20,586 nt of DNA from Verrucomicrobia subdivision 3 bacterium UBA7542 (lineage in GTDB: Bacteria > Verrucomicrobiota > Verrucomicrobiia > Limisphaerales > UBA11358), in assembly GCA_002479245.1 (NCBI GenBank), contig DLMG01000253.1, positions 1,685 to 22,270 on the forward strand, in the 5' to 3' direction. The stretch's first letter is position 1; the number at the start of each line of letters is the position of its first letter. Under the pieces are notes generated by a model that searched no databases, was not told the DNA's origin, and saw only the letters and a list, made by a program, of their open reading frames with translations. Positions 7,734 to 15,870 of the stretch are shown here, piece after piece. The position numbers were made by a program, and so were the translations under genes.

Positions 7734-9989
7734 TCACGGCGCGCGCTTTTTCAACATTTGTATTTGAGCGAGATATTCCCGGGCCTTGCTATAAGCGGGT
7801 TCGAGGCGGAGGGTTTCTTCGAACTCGCGCTGCGCCTCATCGAGCCGGTTTTGTTTCGCGAGCAGCACGCCGTAATTAAAATGTGTCCGCGCGTTGGTGG
7901 GGTTCAGCCGCGCCGCCTCGCTAAATTCATTTCGTGCCGCGTCCAGTTGATTGGCCGCATCCAGTTCGCCGCCCAGTTCGAAATGCGGCTCCCAGTTCGC
8001 CGGATTCAACCGGATGGCCCCGCGATAATTTTCCATTGCCTCGGCATGACGATTCAATTTCGCCAGCACCCGGCCACGGCGGAAAAGGGTCTGCCAGTCC
8101 TGCGGCTGCTGTTTCAGGGCGGTTGAATAACTGGCGAGCGCGGCTTCAAATTTTTCCTGTGAGGCGAGCGCATTGCCGAGTTCAATCCACCCGGCGGTCA
8201 GGCTGGGGCGTATTTTTACCGCCTGCCGAAGTGATGATTCCGCTTCGCGCCACTGGCCGAGTCCGCCCACCATCCGGCCAATCTGGTAACAGGCGAGAAA
8301 ATCCTGCGGAATCAAATCGTGAACCCGGCGCCATTCAGCGACGGCCTCCGGCCCGTTGCCGGTGGCCTGGAGAAACAGGGCGAAATTTTCACGCAGCAGA
8401 TAATCCTCCGGCGCCCGTTCCAGTTGCTTCAAAAAATTCTTTGTGGTCATTGCGGCATCCTCCGCGTTCATCCGCCGGTGCAACTGGCTGATGCGCTCCT
8501 GCAAATTTTCCATCCGCCGGGCGTTGTCGGGCTGGCTGTTGAGCGGGGGCTGTTGCATCCGGCCCGCCATTTGTTCGAGGATCAGGGCGCGATGCCAGTC
8601 CGACAAACCAAGCACCTGCTCGCAGGCCGCCTGCGCAGCCCAGGCATTGGGGTTGCGCGGCAGCAGCGGTTCAATTTGTTCCGCCCACGCGAGTCCCAAA
8701 CGGTAACTGCCGTCGAAATCAAAATGAACGTGTTCGTAAAATGTTTCCTGCCCGCAAAGATGGGCCGGATTGTTTGAGGCCAGCGCGGCAGCGGCGTCGA
8801 ATAAAATCAAGTTGTCATTGCTGATTTTTTTCCGCTCGGCGCGAATCCCCGCGTTGATGCGCGAGTCGGCCCGGAACGGCAGCGCGTCGTCGTCGCAGGC
8901 CGATTGGAAATGTTCGCGCGCGGCGGCGAAATTGGTCTGCGCCAGCAGACATTGGCCCCAGCGGAATTGCAATCCGGCGTTTTGCGGGTCCAGTTTTGCC
9001 GCCTGCTCAAGCAATTGCGCGGCGGCGGCAAAGTTGCCTTGCCCTTCATCCTGACAACCCTCGGAATATAATGTGTCAAACTCCGCGCGACCGGCCGGCG
9101 GCAGATTGCTGTTCGAGAGCGAGGCGAATGGCGGACAATCCTTGAGGTTCACCGCGACGGTGTTCAGCAAAACTTTTGCGCCGGAACCGAGGCCGGCGCG
9201 CACAATGTCATCCAGATTTTTTTGAAAGTTGCGATAGACGGTTTTCTTAAGCGGGCTGTCCGGCGCGATTTGGTTTTGCAAAAACATCTGCATCCCGCCC
9301 CACGAAGTTGACTTGGCGCCGCGGCCGAGCTTGCGCGACAGTTCTGTGATCAACTGGCCGGTGCGCGTCCGCTGGATGGCCGTGACCAGCCGGACGTAGG
9401 GCAACGGTGGCGCCTGCCGGCCAAAAACGGTGGCCGCGCCAAACGGGCCGACCATTTCGTTGTTGCCCATGTAAACGATCCACAAATCGCCATCGTGCTT
9501 TGCGCACTCGCGGGCGATGGGCACGATGACGTGCGAGTTGATGGCGGTGAACGCGACGTTGACGATTTCAAAGTTCGTTCCCGGATATTTTTCGCGCAGC
9601 AACATTTCGAGGTAGCGATACGCCCCAAACGCCGGTTCGGGATCGCCCATGGCCGCCGATTCGCCGAAGATGAAAATGCGGAACGTGCCGGGTGCCTTGT
9701 GAACCGGCATCCGGATCGGACCGGGACTGCGCGCGTTTTCCGGCGGAAAAAAACGGAAGCTGAAATCGTCGTTTTGGACGAAGTAATCTTCGTTGCCGAT
9801 CCGGAGCCGGTGAAAAAAACCGGTGTCGTAACCGTAGCCGGCGAGCCGCAGCGCAAGTTCCAATGCGGCCAGCAACCCCAGCGGCAGCAGCAGCGCCGCC
9901 AGCCTGAAAATCCAAAGCCGCCGTTTCGACGGCGGGCGGGGCGCCGGGCGGGCGTGAAGCGGGTTCGATTTTTGACGGTGTGATTTCAA
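7734..9989 (-). CDS. Membrane-anchored SGNH hydrolase-like protein with TPR repeats
   Basis: A 751-aa protein. A basic N-terminus precedes one membrane helix (about 28-50). An SGNH-type domain follows: IFGESAAMGD at 107-116 with candidate nucleophile S111, NVAFTAINS at 144-152, YMGNNE at 173-178, and HVHFDFDGSYRLG at 420-432, which could supply the catalytic His/Asp. A helical TPR-like segment (about 303-365) is inserted between these blocks, and a C-terminal TPR array covers about 575-745. The SGNH fold suggests an esterase or acyltransferase acting outside the cytoplasm, perhaps on a glycan; TPRs suggest a scaffold. The start is a TTG with no clear ribosome binding site, 31 nt after the response regulator stop, so the start is the least certain part. 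It leads the carbamoyltransferase module. Confidence 0.8.
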   Translation of the reverse strand: MKSHRQKSNPLHARPAPRPPSKRRLWIFRLAALLLPLGLLAALELALRLAGYGYDTGFFHRLRIGNEDYFVQNDDFSFRFFPPENARSPGPIRMPVHKAPGTFRIFIFGESAAMGDPEPAFGAYRYLEMLLREKYPGTNFEIVNVAFTAINSHVIVPIARECAKHDGDLWIVYMGNNEMVGPFGAATVFGRQAPPLPYVRLVTAIQRTRTGQLITELSRKLGRGAKSTSWGGMQMFLQNQIAPDSPLKKTVYRNFQKNLDDIVRAGLGSGAKVLLNTVAVNLKDCPPFASLSNSNLPPAGRAEFDTLYSEGCQDEGQGNFAAAAQLLEQAAKLDPQNAGLQFRWGQCLLAQTNFAAAREHFQSACDDDALPFRADSRINAGIRAERKKISNDNLILFDAAAALASNNPAHLCGQETFYEHVHFDFDGSYRLGLAWAEQIEPLLPRNPNAWAAQAACEQVLGLSDWHRALILEQMAGRMQQPPLNSQPDNARRMENLQERISQLHRRMNAEDAAMTTKNFLKQLERAPEDYLLRENFALFLQATGNGPEAVAEWRRVHDLIPQDFLACYQIGRMVGGLGQWREAESSLRQAVKIRPSLTAGWIELGNALASQEKFEAALASYSTALKQQPQDWQTLFRRGRVLAKLNRHAEAMENYRGAIRLNPANWEPHFELGGELDAANQLDAARNEFSEAARLNPTNARTHFNYGVLLAKQNRLDEAQREFEETLRLEPAYSKAREYLAQIQMLKKRAP

Positions 9990-10020
9990 TCCGCGGAGTT
10001 TTTGCTTTTCCGATGAAGGT

Positions 10021-10671
10021 TCATCCCCGCAGGTATTTCACCACCGCCTCCGTGCGCGAGTGGACGTGCAGTTTTTCATAGACCGTCCGCACGTAGCTGC
10101 GCACGGTGTCAATGCTGATTTTCATCCGGTCGGCGATTTCCTTGTAGGCGTAGCCATTCGCCAGTTGGTCGAGGAACTCCCGTTCGCCCGGCGTCAGCCG
10201 TGAGGCCGACAATTCCCCCTCCGCCGGTTTGGAAAAAAATTGGACCACGCGCCGGGCCAGTTGCGGGGTCATGGGCGAACCGCCGCCATGAACATCGCGG
10301 ATGGCCTCCAGCAGCCGGGCCGACGCGGTGCGCTTGAGCAGATAGCCGCTGGCGCCGGCCTTGAGGGAATTAAACAGCGAATCGCTGTCCTCATAGACGG
10401 TCAGCATCAGGAACTGCACCTGGGGCAGGGTGCTCTTCAACTGGCGGACGCACTCCACCCCCTTGATGCCGGGCAGATTGATGTCCATGAGCACCACATC
10501 GGGCGGATGCCGCGGGATTTCCTTCAAGGCCGTCTCCGCGTCCGGGTAATCGCCGGCCAGTTTCAGGGCGGGTGCGCGGCGGATCAATGCCGCCAGACTC
10601 GTGCGGATGCCCTCATCGTCATCCACGATGGCAACTTTGACTTGCATGTTCTGGGTGATGGTGGCAATCAC
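10021..10671 (-). CDS. NarL/FixJ-family response regulator
   Basis: A 216-aa two-domain regulator. The receiver domain shows the acidic pocket D17-D19 (VDDDEG), phospho-acceptor D63 (LMDINLPG), T91 and K113 (GYLLK). The LuxR-type helix-turn-helix covers about 158-212 (LTPGEREFL, then YKEIADRMKISIDTVRSYV). It is encoded directly after a HisKA_3-type kinase, its likely partner. I prefer the GTG at 10671 because it lies 41 nt from the upstream palindrome, exactly as the amylase ATG does; the ATG at 10647 is the alternative. Neither has a Shine-Dalgarno. The palindrome just upstream suggests the gene is autoregulated, and this protein is the best candidate in the window for binding all six sites. 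That assignment is inference. Confidence 0.92.
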   Translation of the reverse strand: MIATITQNMQVKVAIVDDDEGIRTSLAALIRRAPALKLAGDYPDAETALKEIPRHPPDVVLMDINLPGIKGVECVRQLKSTLPQVQFLMLTVYEDSDSLFNSLKAGASGYLLKRTASARLLEAIRDVHGGGSPMTPQLARRVVQFFSKPAEGELSASRLTPGEREFLDQLANGYAYKEIADRMKISIDTVRSYVRTVYEKLHVHSRTEAVVKYLRG

Positions 10672-10703
10672 ACACTACTGTTGCCAGAGTGTATGACCGT
10701 GTC

Positions 10704-10725
10704 GCAACCGCATGAATGTGCGGCA
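10704..10725 (-). promoter_or_regulatory. Regulon palindrome C, between kinase and response regulator
   Basis: Core CCGCA (10708-10712) and TGCGG (10719-10723) flank six bases; read toward the regulator gene it contains CATGCGGTTGC. It lies in the 68-nt gap between kinase stop and regulator start. Distance from the T of TGCGGTTGCG to the GTG at 10671 is 41 nt, the same as at site A. The hexamer at the equivalent -10 position (CAACAG) is poor, so promoter strength is uncertain. Confidence 0.72.
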
Positions 10726-10739
10726 AATAGTGTTTGGGC

Positions 10740-12191
10740 TCAAGCGTTTCTGGGAGCTGTTCCATTGGCCAGATTGACCGCCAGCCGGACGGTGGTTCCC
10801 TTTCCCGGCGTGCTTTGCCATTCCAGGGTTCCGCCGATGGTCTCGGCGCGACGGCGCATGTTTCCCAGTCCATGCTGCCGGCCTTCCACCGGTGATGGGG
10901 GCGGCTTAAATCCCCGGCCATCATCCTGAACCAAAAATTCCAGCGAATTCGCGGAAACCTTGGCCCGCACATGAACCTCCTTTGCCCCGGCATGCCGGAG
11001 CACATTGGTCAGCGCCTCCTTGACGATGAGAAAGATGTTATGCCGCACGTCTGGCGGCAACGGTTTGGACGGCAGATCCTGCGGCAGGTCGAGCCGGCAA
11101 CGGGTGGGATTGTTCTCAAACAACTCGTTCGCAAAGTGCGCGAGGTATTCGACCAGGCTCTGCAACGAATCGCTGCCGGGCCGCACCGCCCAGACGATTT
11201 CCTCCAGCGCGCGCACGGTCTGGTCGGCGGACTCGGAAAGTTTGCCGGCGTGAATGGCCACCTGGTCCGGTTTGTCCTTGTCCGCCTGGAGCAGGTTGCT
11301 CAACAGTGAAATCCGCGTCAGTGACGAACCGAGATCGTCATGCAGGTCCTGGGCAATGCGGGCGCGCTCCTGCGCCAGCGCATGCTGTTGCTCGGCTCGT
11401 TTCAATTGAATCTGATATTTTCGTTTCTCCACCACGCGCACCGTGCCGCCCACGGCGGAAAGGACAAACAACGCCACCAATCCAAAGAACCACCAGGTCT
11501 GCCAGAACCGCACCACCACAAAGTCCTCGAATGAAGTCGCCATCGCCATATCGCTGAAAATCCAGCCGTTGCCGCCGCCCCAGTGCCGGAGGCGGATCTC
11601 GTCAAAGGAAGCGTTGGCCTTGAACTTCGTGGTGATGATCTCCGGCTGGTTTTCCGCCGTGGCCCCGTGGCTGAGGTTGGGCTCAAGCCAGGTGGTCACC
11701 AGATCATCCCCGCCGGGCACGTATTGCACCCGGAAGACAATCGTCCGGGGATGGTTGTGGTCCGGCAATTCGTAAGGCATGCGAACCCCCATGGCCGCGG
11801 CTTCCGGATGGGCGGACCTTAAATTAAATTCTCCGGCGTCTTCGGCGAACCGGTTGGATGGCCCGGTTTCCGCCGTATAGGCCGCCGAATATCCCCAGGC
11901 CTCCAGGGCATTGCCGACCCCCAGCCGGAACTGGTTGCTTTCCACCAGTTGAAACAGGGCGGCATATGGCTCGTCTTTGGCGTCGGAAAGCGGGTCAACC
12001 TTGAACTTGAAATAGAGCACGTCGCTGGCCTTGTCGTCCCGTTTGACTTTGCCCCCCAGAATGTCCGATCCATCCGGCGTTGCATGAATGACCCGCGAGC
12101 CCGGATCGCTCCACAGAATTTTCCCCCGCGCCGGCAGACAAACCAGTGTCGCCAGGGACAGCAGCGCGACCATTGCGGTGGGGCGGTTCAT
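10740..12191 (-). CDS. Sensor histidine kinase (HisKA_3 type) with exported lectin-like sensor domain
   Basis: A 483-aa protein. A signal sequence (1 to about 23) is followed by a ~205-residue extracytoplasmic domain, one membrane helix (about 232-254), a dimerisation domain with H284 in RIAQDLHDDLGSSLTRI, and an HATPase domain: N396 in VKEALTNVLRHA, DDGRGF at 423-428, HGLGN at 440-444. These are marks of NarX/DegS-like kinases that pair with NarL-type regulators. The sensor part is beta-rich, with FKFKV, FRLGVGN, YSAAYTAET and FDEIRLRHWGG, resembling concanavalin-like or carbohydrate-binding sandwiches; sugar sensing is inferred. I chose the ATG at 12191 because CATAAT (12203-12198) lies 6 nt before it with TTGTGC 17 nt further upstream, predicting a leaderless transcript. 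A GTG at 12224 is possible but would overlap that promoter. Confidence 0.9.
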   Translation of the reverse strand: MNRPTAMVALLSLATLVCLPARGKILWSDPGSRVIHATPDGSDILGGKVKRDDKASDVLYFKFKVDPLSDAKDEPYAALFQLVESNQFRLGVGNALEAWGYSAAYTAETGPSNRFAEDAGEFNLRSAHPEAAAMGVRMPYELPDHNHPRTIVFRVQYVPGGDDLVTTWLEPNLSHGATAENQPEIITTKFKANASFDEIRLRHWGGGNGWIFSDMAMATSFEDFVVVRFWQTWWFFGLVALFVLSAVGGTVRVVEKRKYQIQLKRAEQQHALAQERARIAQDLHDDLGSSLTRISLLSNLLQADKDKPDQVAIHAGKLSESADQTVRALEEIVWAVRPGSDSLQSLVEYLAHFANELFENNPTRCRLDLPQDLPSKPLPPDVRHNIFLIVKEALTNVLRHAGAKEVHVRAKVSANSLEFLVQDDGRGFKPPPSPVEGRQHGLGNMRRRAETIGGTLEWQSTPGKGTTVRLAVNLANGTAPRNA

Positions 12192-12197
12192 GGGGAA

Positions 12198-12226
12198 ATT
12201 ATGCCGCCGCCCGGGCGTGCGCACAA
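12198..12226 (-). promoter_or_regulatory. Predicted leaderless promoter of the sensor kinase
   Basis: On the minus strand a weak -35 TTGTGC (12226-12221), a 17-nt spacer and a good -10 CATAAT (12203-12198) end 6 nt before the ATG at 12191. Transcription would begin at or next to the start codon. Confidence 0.5.
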
Positions 12227-12244
12227 GCGGCCAGAGAATAATTT

Positions 12245-12266
12245 CCTAGCACATTCATGCGGTTGC
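12245..12266 (+). promoter_or_regulatory. Regulon palindrome D, upstream of GH31
   Basis: The plus strand reads CATTCATGCGGTTGC; the 18-base string 12249-12266 is the exact reverse complement of part of site C. The downstream half is perfect and the upstream half (CCTAGCA) is poor. The first T of TGCGGTTGC is 40 nt from the GH31 ATG, nearly the 41 nt seen at sites A and C. An ACTAGT hexamer sits at the -10 position (12287-12292). The divergent kinase gene starts 54 nt away on the other side. Confidence 0.7.
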
Positions 12267-12297
12267 TTTCGCCGGCCGGATTTGGCACTAGTGGCTG

Positions 12298-14961
12298 ATG
12301 ATTTTAAAGTTTTCTCCGGCGTTTCGCCGTGGTTGCTCGGTCACTTTGTGCCTCGTCACCTGGTTGGCTGTCGGTCTGGCCGGAGCCAGGCCATCCGATT
12401 TCATCACCGGCAAAGTTCGCGTGCAGCTCCTGTCCGATTCGCTGGTAAGGCTGGAGGTGAATGGTCCGGGCGGTTTTGAGAACCGGAAAACGTTTCAGGT
12501 GGTGAATCGCGACTGGCCGGGCACCGCTTTTACCACCAACACCAATGGGAACGACCTCGTGATCCATACGGCCAACTATGTCGTTCGGGTTCCCGCAAAT
12601 GCCGGGTCTTTGGATGGTGTTCGCGTCGAATCCACCGATGGCGCGACGTGGTACACGTACGACGGCAAACTGACGAACAGCCTGTGGCTGCCGGCGCCGG
12701 CGGACCAGCCGGTGGTCTGGTCGTTCGCTGACTCGCCGCGGCTGGTTCCGCCACCTTGGGGATTGACGCCGCCGCCCAAGCCGATGACGAACGGCGGCTG
12801 GGACCTGGGTAATCCCGCATCGGGCGGGACGCCGGACGTTTACGTTTTTGTTCCGCGCGGCGATTACCGGCAGTTGCGAAAGGATTTTCTCAAGCTGACC
12901 GGCCCGACGGAAATGATGCCGCTGTTCGCCTTCGGCGCGTTCGACAGCCGCTGGTATGATTACAGCGAAGCGACGGCGTTGCAGCAGGTTGACGATTACC
13001 GCGCGCATCACATTCCGCTGGACGTGCTCGTGGTGGACACCGGCTGGCGGGCGGGCGCGTCCACCGGTTATCAACCGAACACGAATTTTTTTCCGGACCT
13101 GCCGCGATTTTTTCGGGAAGCCCACGCCAAAAATGTCCGCGTTCTGTTCAATGACCATCCCGAACCGCTGAACACCAACGTAACCGGGCTGGACGCGAAG
13201 GAATTGAATTACCGGTTCAACGGTTTGGCTGGGCTGTTGAACGACGGGCTCGACATCTGGTGGTATGACCGCAACTGGTGGGTCGCGCTGGTGCCCCCCG
13301 CGCCGAACCTGCGCAAGGAAGTCTGGGGCATGCGGCTCTATCACGACACGACCGCGCGGATCCGCCCGGAGCAGCGTCCGCTCATCATGGCCAACGTGGA
13401 CGGCATTGACAACGGCCTCCGCAAACGCCCGATGAATGTGGCCGCGCACCGGTTTCCGTTCCAGTGGACGGGCGACATCGGGCCGGGCTGGGAATTTTTG
13501 CGGCACGCGGTGGAGAACGCAGTTTATTCCGGGGTGCAGTCGCTGTTTCCTTATGAGAGCGACGATTTGGGCGGCCACGTGGCCAATCCGACGCCGGAGG
13601 AATACATCCGCTGGATTGAATACGGCGCTCTCTCGCCGGTTTATCGCCCGCATTGCACGCACAATTTGAAGCGGATGCCGTGGGTGTTTGGTCCGGAAGC
13701 CGAGAACGTGGCGCGGCGGTTCGTGGACCTGCGTTACCGGCTGTTGCCGGTGTTTTACGCCGCCGCCCACGAAAATTATGAAACCGGCGAACCGCTCCTC
13801 CGCCGGCTCGACCTGGATTATCCGGATTTCGCCGAAGCCGGTCGCAATGATGAATATCTGCTGGGCAAAAACATCCTGGTCGCGCCGGGGCTGCAAGGCT
13901 CGTTGCAAATCGTGCCGGGGGAATGGTTGAACACCCCGGACGGCCAGCCGGGTTTGTCGGCGGAGTTTTTCTCCAACCCGGAGCTTTCCGGCGCGCCGGC
14001 TTTGACGCGGACGGATGCGGTGGTGGATTTTGATTGGAGCAAAATCAGTCCCGCACCGGGTCTGCCGACCACCAATTATACGGCGCGCTGGACGGGAACC
14101 ATCGAAGTGCCGGCGTCAATCGGTGACGTCGTGCTGGCGGCGGTGGCGGACGACGGCGCGCGGGTGTGGATTGACGGCCGGCTGGTCATTGACGCCTGGG
14201 GACCGCACGCGGCGACGACCTCGGAGGCAACCGCCGTGTTGACGGCCGGGCCGCCGCACCAGTTGCGCATCGAGTACCTGCAATTGGAATACAGCGCGGT
14301 CATGAAACTGCAATGGCGGTCGGTCAAGGCCGGTTCCGCCCTGCGCATTGCCTGGCTGCCGCCGGGAAACTGGATGGATGCCTGGACGGGTAGAATGATT
14401 TCCGGCCCGGTCATGGTGACGAACGATGTTCCGCTGGGTCAGATTTCCATTTACATCAAATCGGGTGCGGTGCTGCCGCTGGCGCCGGAGATGCAATACA
14501 CCGGACAATTGCCGTGGGACCCCGTCACGCTCGATTTGTATCCTTGTGCCGGTGAAACCAATTCCGCGACGTTGTATGAAGACGACACGCTGACGACGGC
14601 GTACCAGCGTGGAGAATTTCGGAACACCCTCATTGCTGCGTCGGCTGACGATGCGGACCGGACAGTTCGCGTAAAAATCGGAGCTGCCACCGGGACTTTC
14701 CACGGCGCCTCGAAAACGCGGGCCTGGGTTTTGCGCATTCATCCGCCGGCGGATTGGCCGAAGGATCTGGCGCCCGCACAGGTCAAGGCCAACGGCAAAA
14801 AAATCAACGTCCCCATTCATCGGCTCAACCGCGACGTGACGGCCATGCCCTTTGGCGACCAGACCGGCGCGCCGGATGCGGAGGTGTTTGAAGTGAGCCT
14901 GCCGCCCGCGCCGGTTTTACATCAGCAATCGGTTGACATTCAATTCACGCCAGCACATTGA
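12298..14961 (+). CDS. Secreted GH31 family glycoside hydrolase with PA14 insert
   Basis: An 887-aa protein with a signal peptide (1 to about 30), an N-terminal beta-sandwich (about 35-190) and a GH31 barrel (about 205-500). Expected catalytic positions are D324 in GLDIWWYDRNWW (nucleophile) and D393 in FQWTGDIGPGWE (acid/base); SDDLGGH at 421-427 and YGALSPVYRPHC at 442-453 are further family blocks. Around the nucleophile the usual WxDMNE of alpha-glucosidases is replaced by WYDRNW, so the substrate may differ from plain maltose. A PA14-like domain (about 552-687, with VADDGARVWIDGRLVIDAW) is inserted before the distal beta domains. It is exported and probably releases alpha-linked glucose or related sugars from glucans. 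Divergent from the sensor kinase, with a regulon palindrome between. No Shine-Dalgarno is present; transcription probably starts at the ATG. Confidence 0.93.
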   Translation: MILKFSPAFRRGCSVTLCLVTWLAVGLAGARPSDFITGKVRVQLLSDSLVRLEVNGPGGFENRKTFQVVNRDWPGTAFTTNTNGNDLVIHTANYVVRVPANAGSLDGVRVESTDGATWYTYDGKLTNSLWLPAPADQPVVWSFADSPRLVPPPWGLTPPPKPMTNGGWDLGNPASGGTPDVYVFVPRGDYRQLRKDFLKLTGPTEMMPLFAFGAFDSRWYDYSEATALQQVDDYRAHHIPLDVLVVDTGWRAGASTGYQPNTNFFPDLPRFFREAHAKNVRVLFNDHPEPLNTNVTGLDAKELNYRFNGLAGLLNDGLDIWWYDRNWWVALVPPAPNLRKEVWGMRLYHDTTARIRPEQRPLIMANVDGIDNGLRKRPMNVAAHRFPFQWTGDIGPGWEFLRHAVENAVYSGVQSLFPYESDDLGGHVANPTPEEYIRWIEYGALSPVYRPHCTHNLKRMPWVFGPEAENVARRFVDLRYRLLPVFYAAAHENYETGEPLLRRLDLDYPDFAEAGRNDEYLLGKNILVAPGLQGSLQIVPGEWLNTPDGQPGLSAEFFSNPELSGAPALTRTDAVVDFDWSKISPAPGLPTTNYTARWTGTIEVPASIGDVVLAAVADDGARVWIDGRLVIDAWGPHAATTSEATAVLTAGPPHQLRIEYLQLEYSAVMKLQWRSVKAGSALRIAWLPPGNWMDAWTGRMISGPVMVTNDVPLGQISIYIKSGAVLPLAPEMQYTGQLPWDPVTLDLYPCAGETNSATLYEDDTLTTAYQRGEFRNTLIAASADDADRTVRVKIGAATGTFHGASKTRAWVLRIHPPADWPKDLAPAQVKANGKKINVPIHRLNRDVTAMPFGDQTGAPDAEVFEVSLPPAPVLHQQSVDIQFTPAH

Positions 14962-15050
14962 AACATTGCAGGACCTCGACGCCTGGCGGGGGAAACCCAA
15001 CAAACAGATCTCAACCGCAAGGAACGCAAAGCATGCAAAGAATTTTTAAC

Positions 15051-15078
15051 CGCGGATGCACGCGGATGCACGCGGATT
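15051..15078. repeat. 10-bp tandem repeat CGCGGATGCA
   Basis: Two exact copies of CGCGGATGCA followed by a partial third (CGCGGATT). They follow an AACCGCAAGGAACGCAAAG string at 15013-15031. This is probably part of a dispersed intergenic repeat. Confidence 0.7.
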
Positions 15079-15108
15079 GAAAAGGGCTGTATGCCCGAAA
15101 GATAATAG

Positions 15109-15152
15109 CCCAGGGCAAATGATCCCGCCTTGCGGGAGAGAGCCGCCCTGGG
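15109..15152. repeat. Nested inverted repeat (REP-like hairpin)
   Basis: Outer arms CCCAGGGC (15109-15116) and GCCCTGGG (15145-15152) are perfect reverse complements. They enclose an inner perfect pair, TCCCGC and GCGGGA (within 15123-15137). There is no T tract, so a mobile REP/MITE-like repeat is more likely than a terminator. Confidence 0.65.
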
Positions 15153-15431
15153 TTCACGCCCCCAAACAGTTCCAAGCCCTGTAAGGGCGAAAGAGGCTTT
15201 CCCCCGCGAAACGCACGAACAACACGAAATCAATCTGCCGCTCATTCCCTGCCGGCGCAGTCCATAAAAGCTGGAGCGGCTCCGGCGGGACCGGCACGGA
15301 AGCGCAGTGGCTTTTCCTGCCGGAACCAGACACCCGCAAAACCCGCCTGACAAGGGTAGGCCAAACAGGCGCGGACGCCGGATAAATTCAAACCATGAAG
15401 GAATCCTTGCAGCAGCGGCGGAATTTTTTGA

Positions 15432-15458
15432 CACGAATTTCACGAATTACCACGAATT
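15432..15458. repeat. CACGAATT triple repeat
   Basis: Three copies of CACGAATT begin at 15432, 15441 and 15451. This is a common intergenic string in this phylum, with no coding potential seen. Confidence 0.65.
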
Positions 15459-15542
15459 CAAATGCGCTGAAGGCGCTACGGAAATTAGCCCGGCGTTGAC
15501 GCGCAGCGGCTACGCCGGGTCAGCGTCCCACAAAATAATTCT

Positions 15543-15586
15543 CCCTCTCTTCCTCGAACGAGGAGAGGGCCGGGGTGAGGAGTCGA
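15543..15586. repeat. Intergenic hairpin with GAGAGGGCCGGGGTGAGG
   Basis: CCCTCTC (15543-15549) and CCTCG (15552-15556) pair with CGAGG (15559-15563) and GAGAGGG (15563-15569), apart from a 2-nt bulge. The string AGAGGGCCGGGGTGAGG that follows is a known kind of dispersed bacterial repeat. Confidence 0.6.
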
Positions 15587-15626
15587 GAATTGGCAGCGCG
15601 GGCTTCTTGCTCGGAGAAATCCTTTC

Positions 15627-15806
15627 CTACTGCAAACGCACACGAATAGCTTGGATCGACTGCGTTTCTTTGAGGCGGGGGACGACAATAAAACTGACAC
15701 GGGCATTTGGCGTAAGGCGATTTAACTCCGCCGCCGGGATATTTTCGAAGTGGAAGAAAACCGGGTTCTTTTCCGATGGAACATTTATCCTATCCGCCGC
15801 AATTGA
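15627..15806 (-). pseudogene. Possible C-terminal fragment of a cold-shock-domain protein
   Basis: A 59-residue minus-strand stretch ending in TAG has a cold-shock-like order of motifs: SIAAD, then KNPVFFHFENI (RNP2-like VFFHF), a turn with LTPNARVSFIVVPR, and IQAIRVRLQ (compare AVNVRLL). The N-terminal strand, including the KGFGFI motif, is missing, and the adjoining sequence leads straight into the transposase remnant. The IS probably cut the gene. Assignment rests on motif resemblance over a short region only. Confidence 0.35.
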
Positions 15807-15870
15807 AGTAGTAGGCAAAGGCGGTTTGTGCCAACAGGATTGGGGGTGATGAGCCCTTCTGCATCGCTGG

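Larger units (their letters stand above)
14962..15626. other. Gene-free interval rich in short repeats
   Basis: I see no credible gene in this stretch. It holds 10-bp tandem repeats of CGCGGATGCA (15051-15078), a nested inverted repeat (15109-15152), an AGCCCTGTAAGGGCGAAAGA element (15174-15193), three copies of CACGAATT with 9-10-bp periodicity (15432-15458), and an AGAGGGCCGGGG-type hairpin (15543-15586). Such strings recur between genes in Verrucomicrobiota and Planctomycetota genomes, from general knowledge. Confidence 0.6.

Noticed and set aside
12304..13908. 534-codon minus-strand open frame
   Set aside because: Antisense to the GH31 catalytic domain, with no motif and biased composition. 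Shadow of a real gene.
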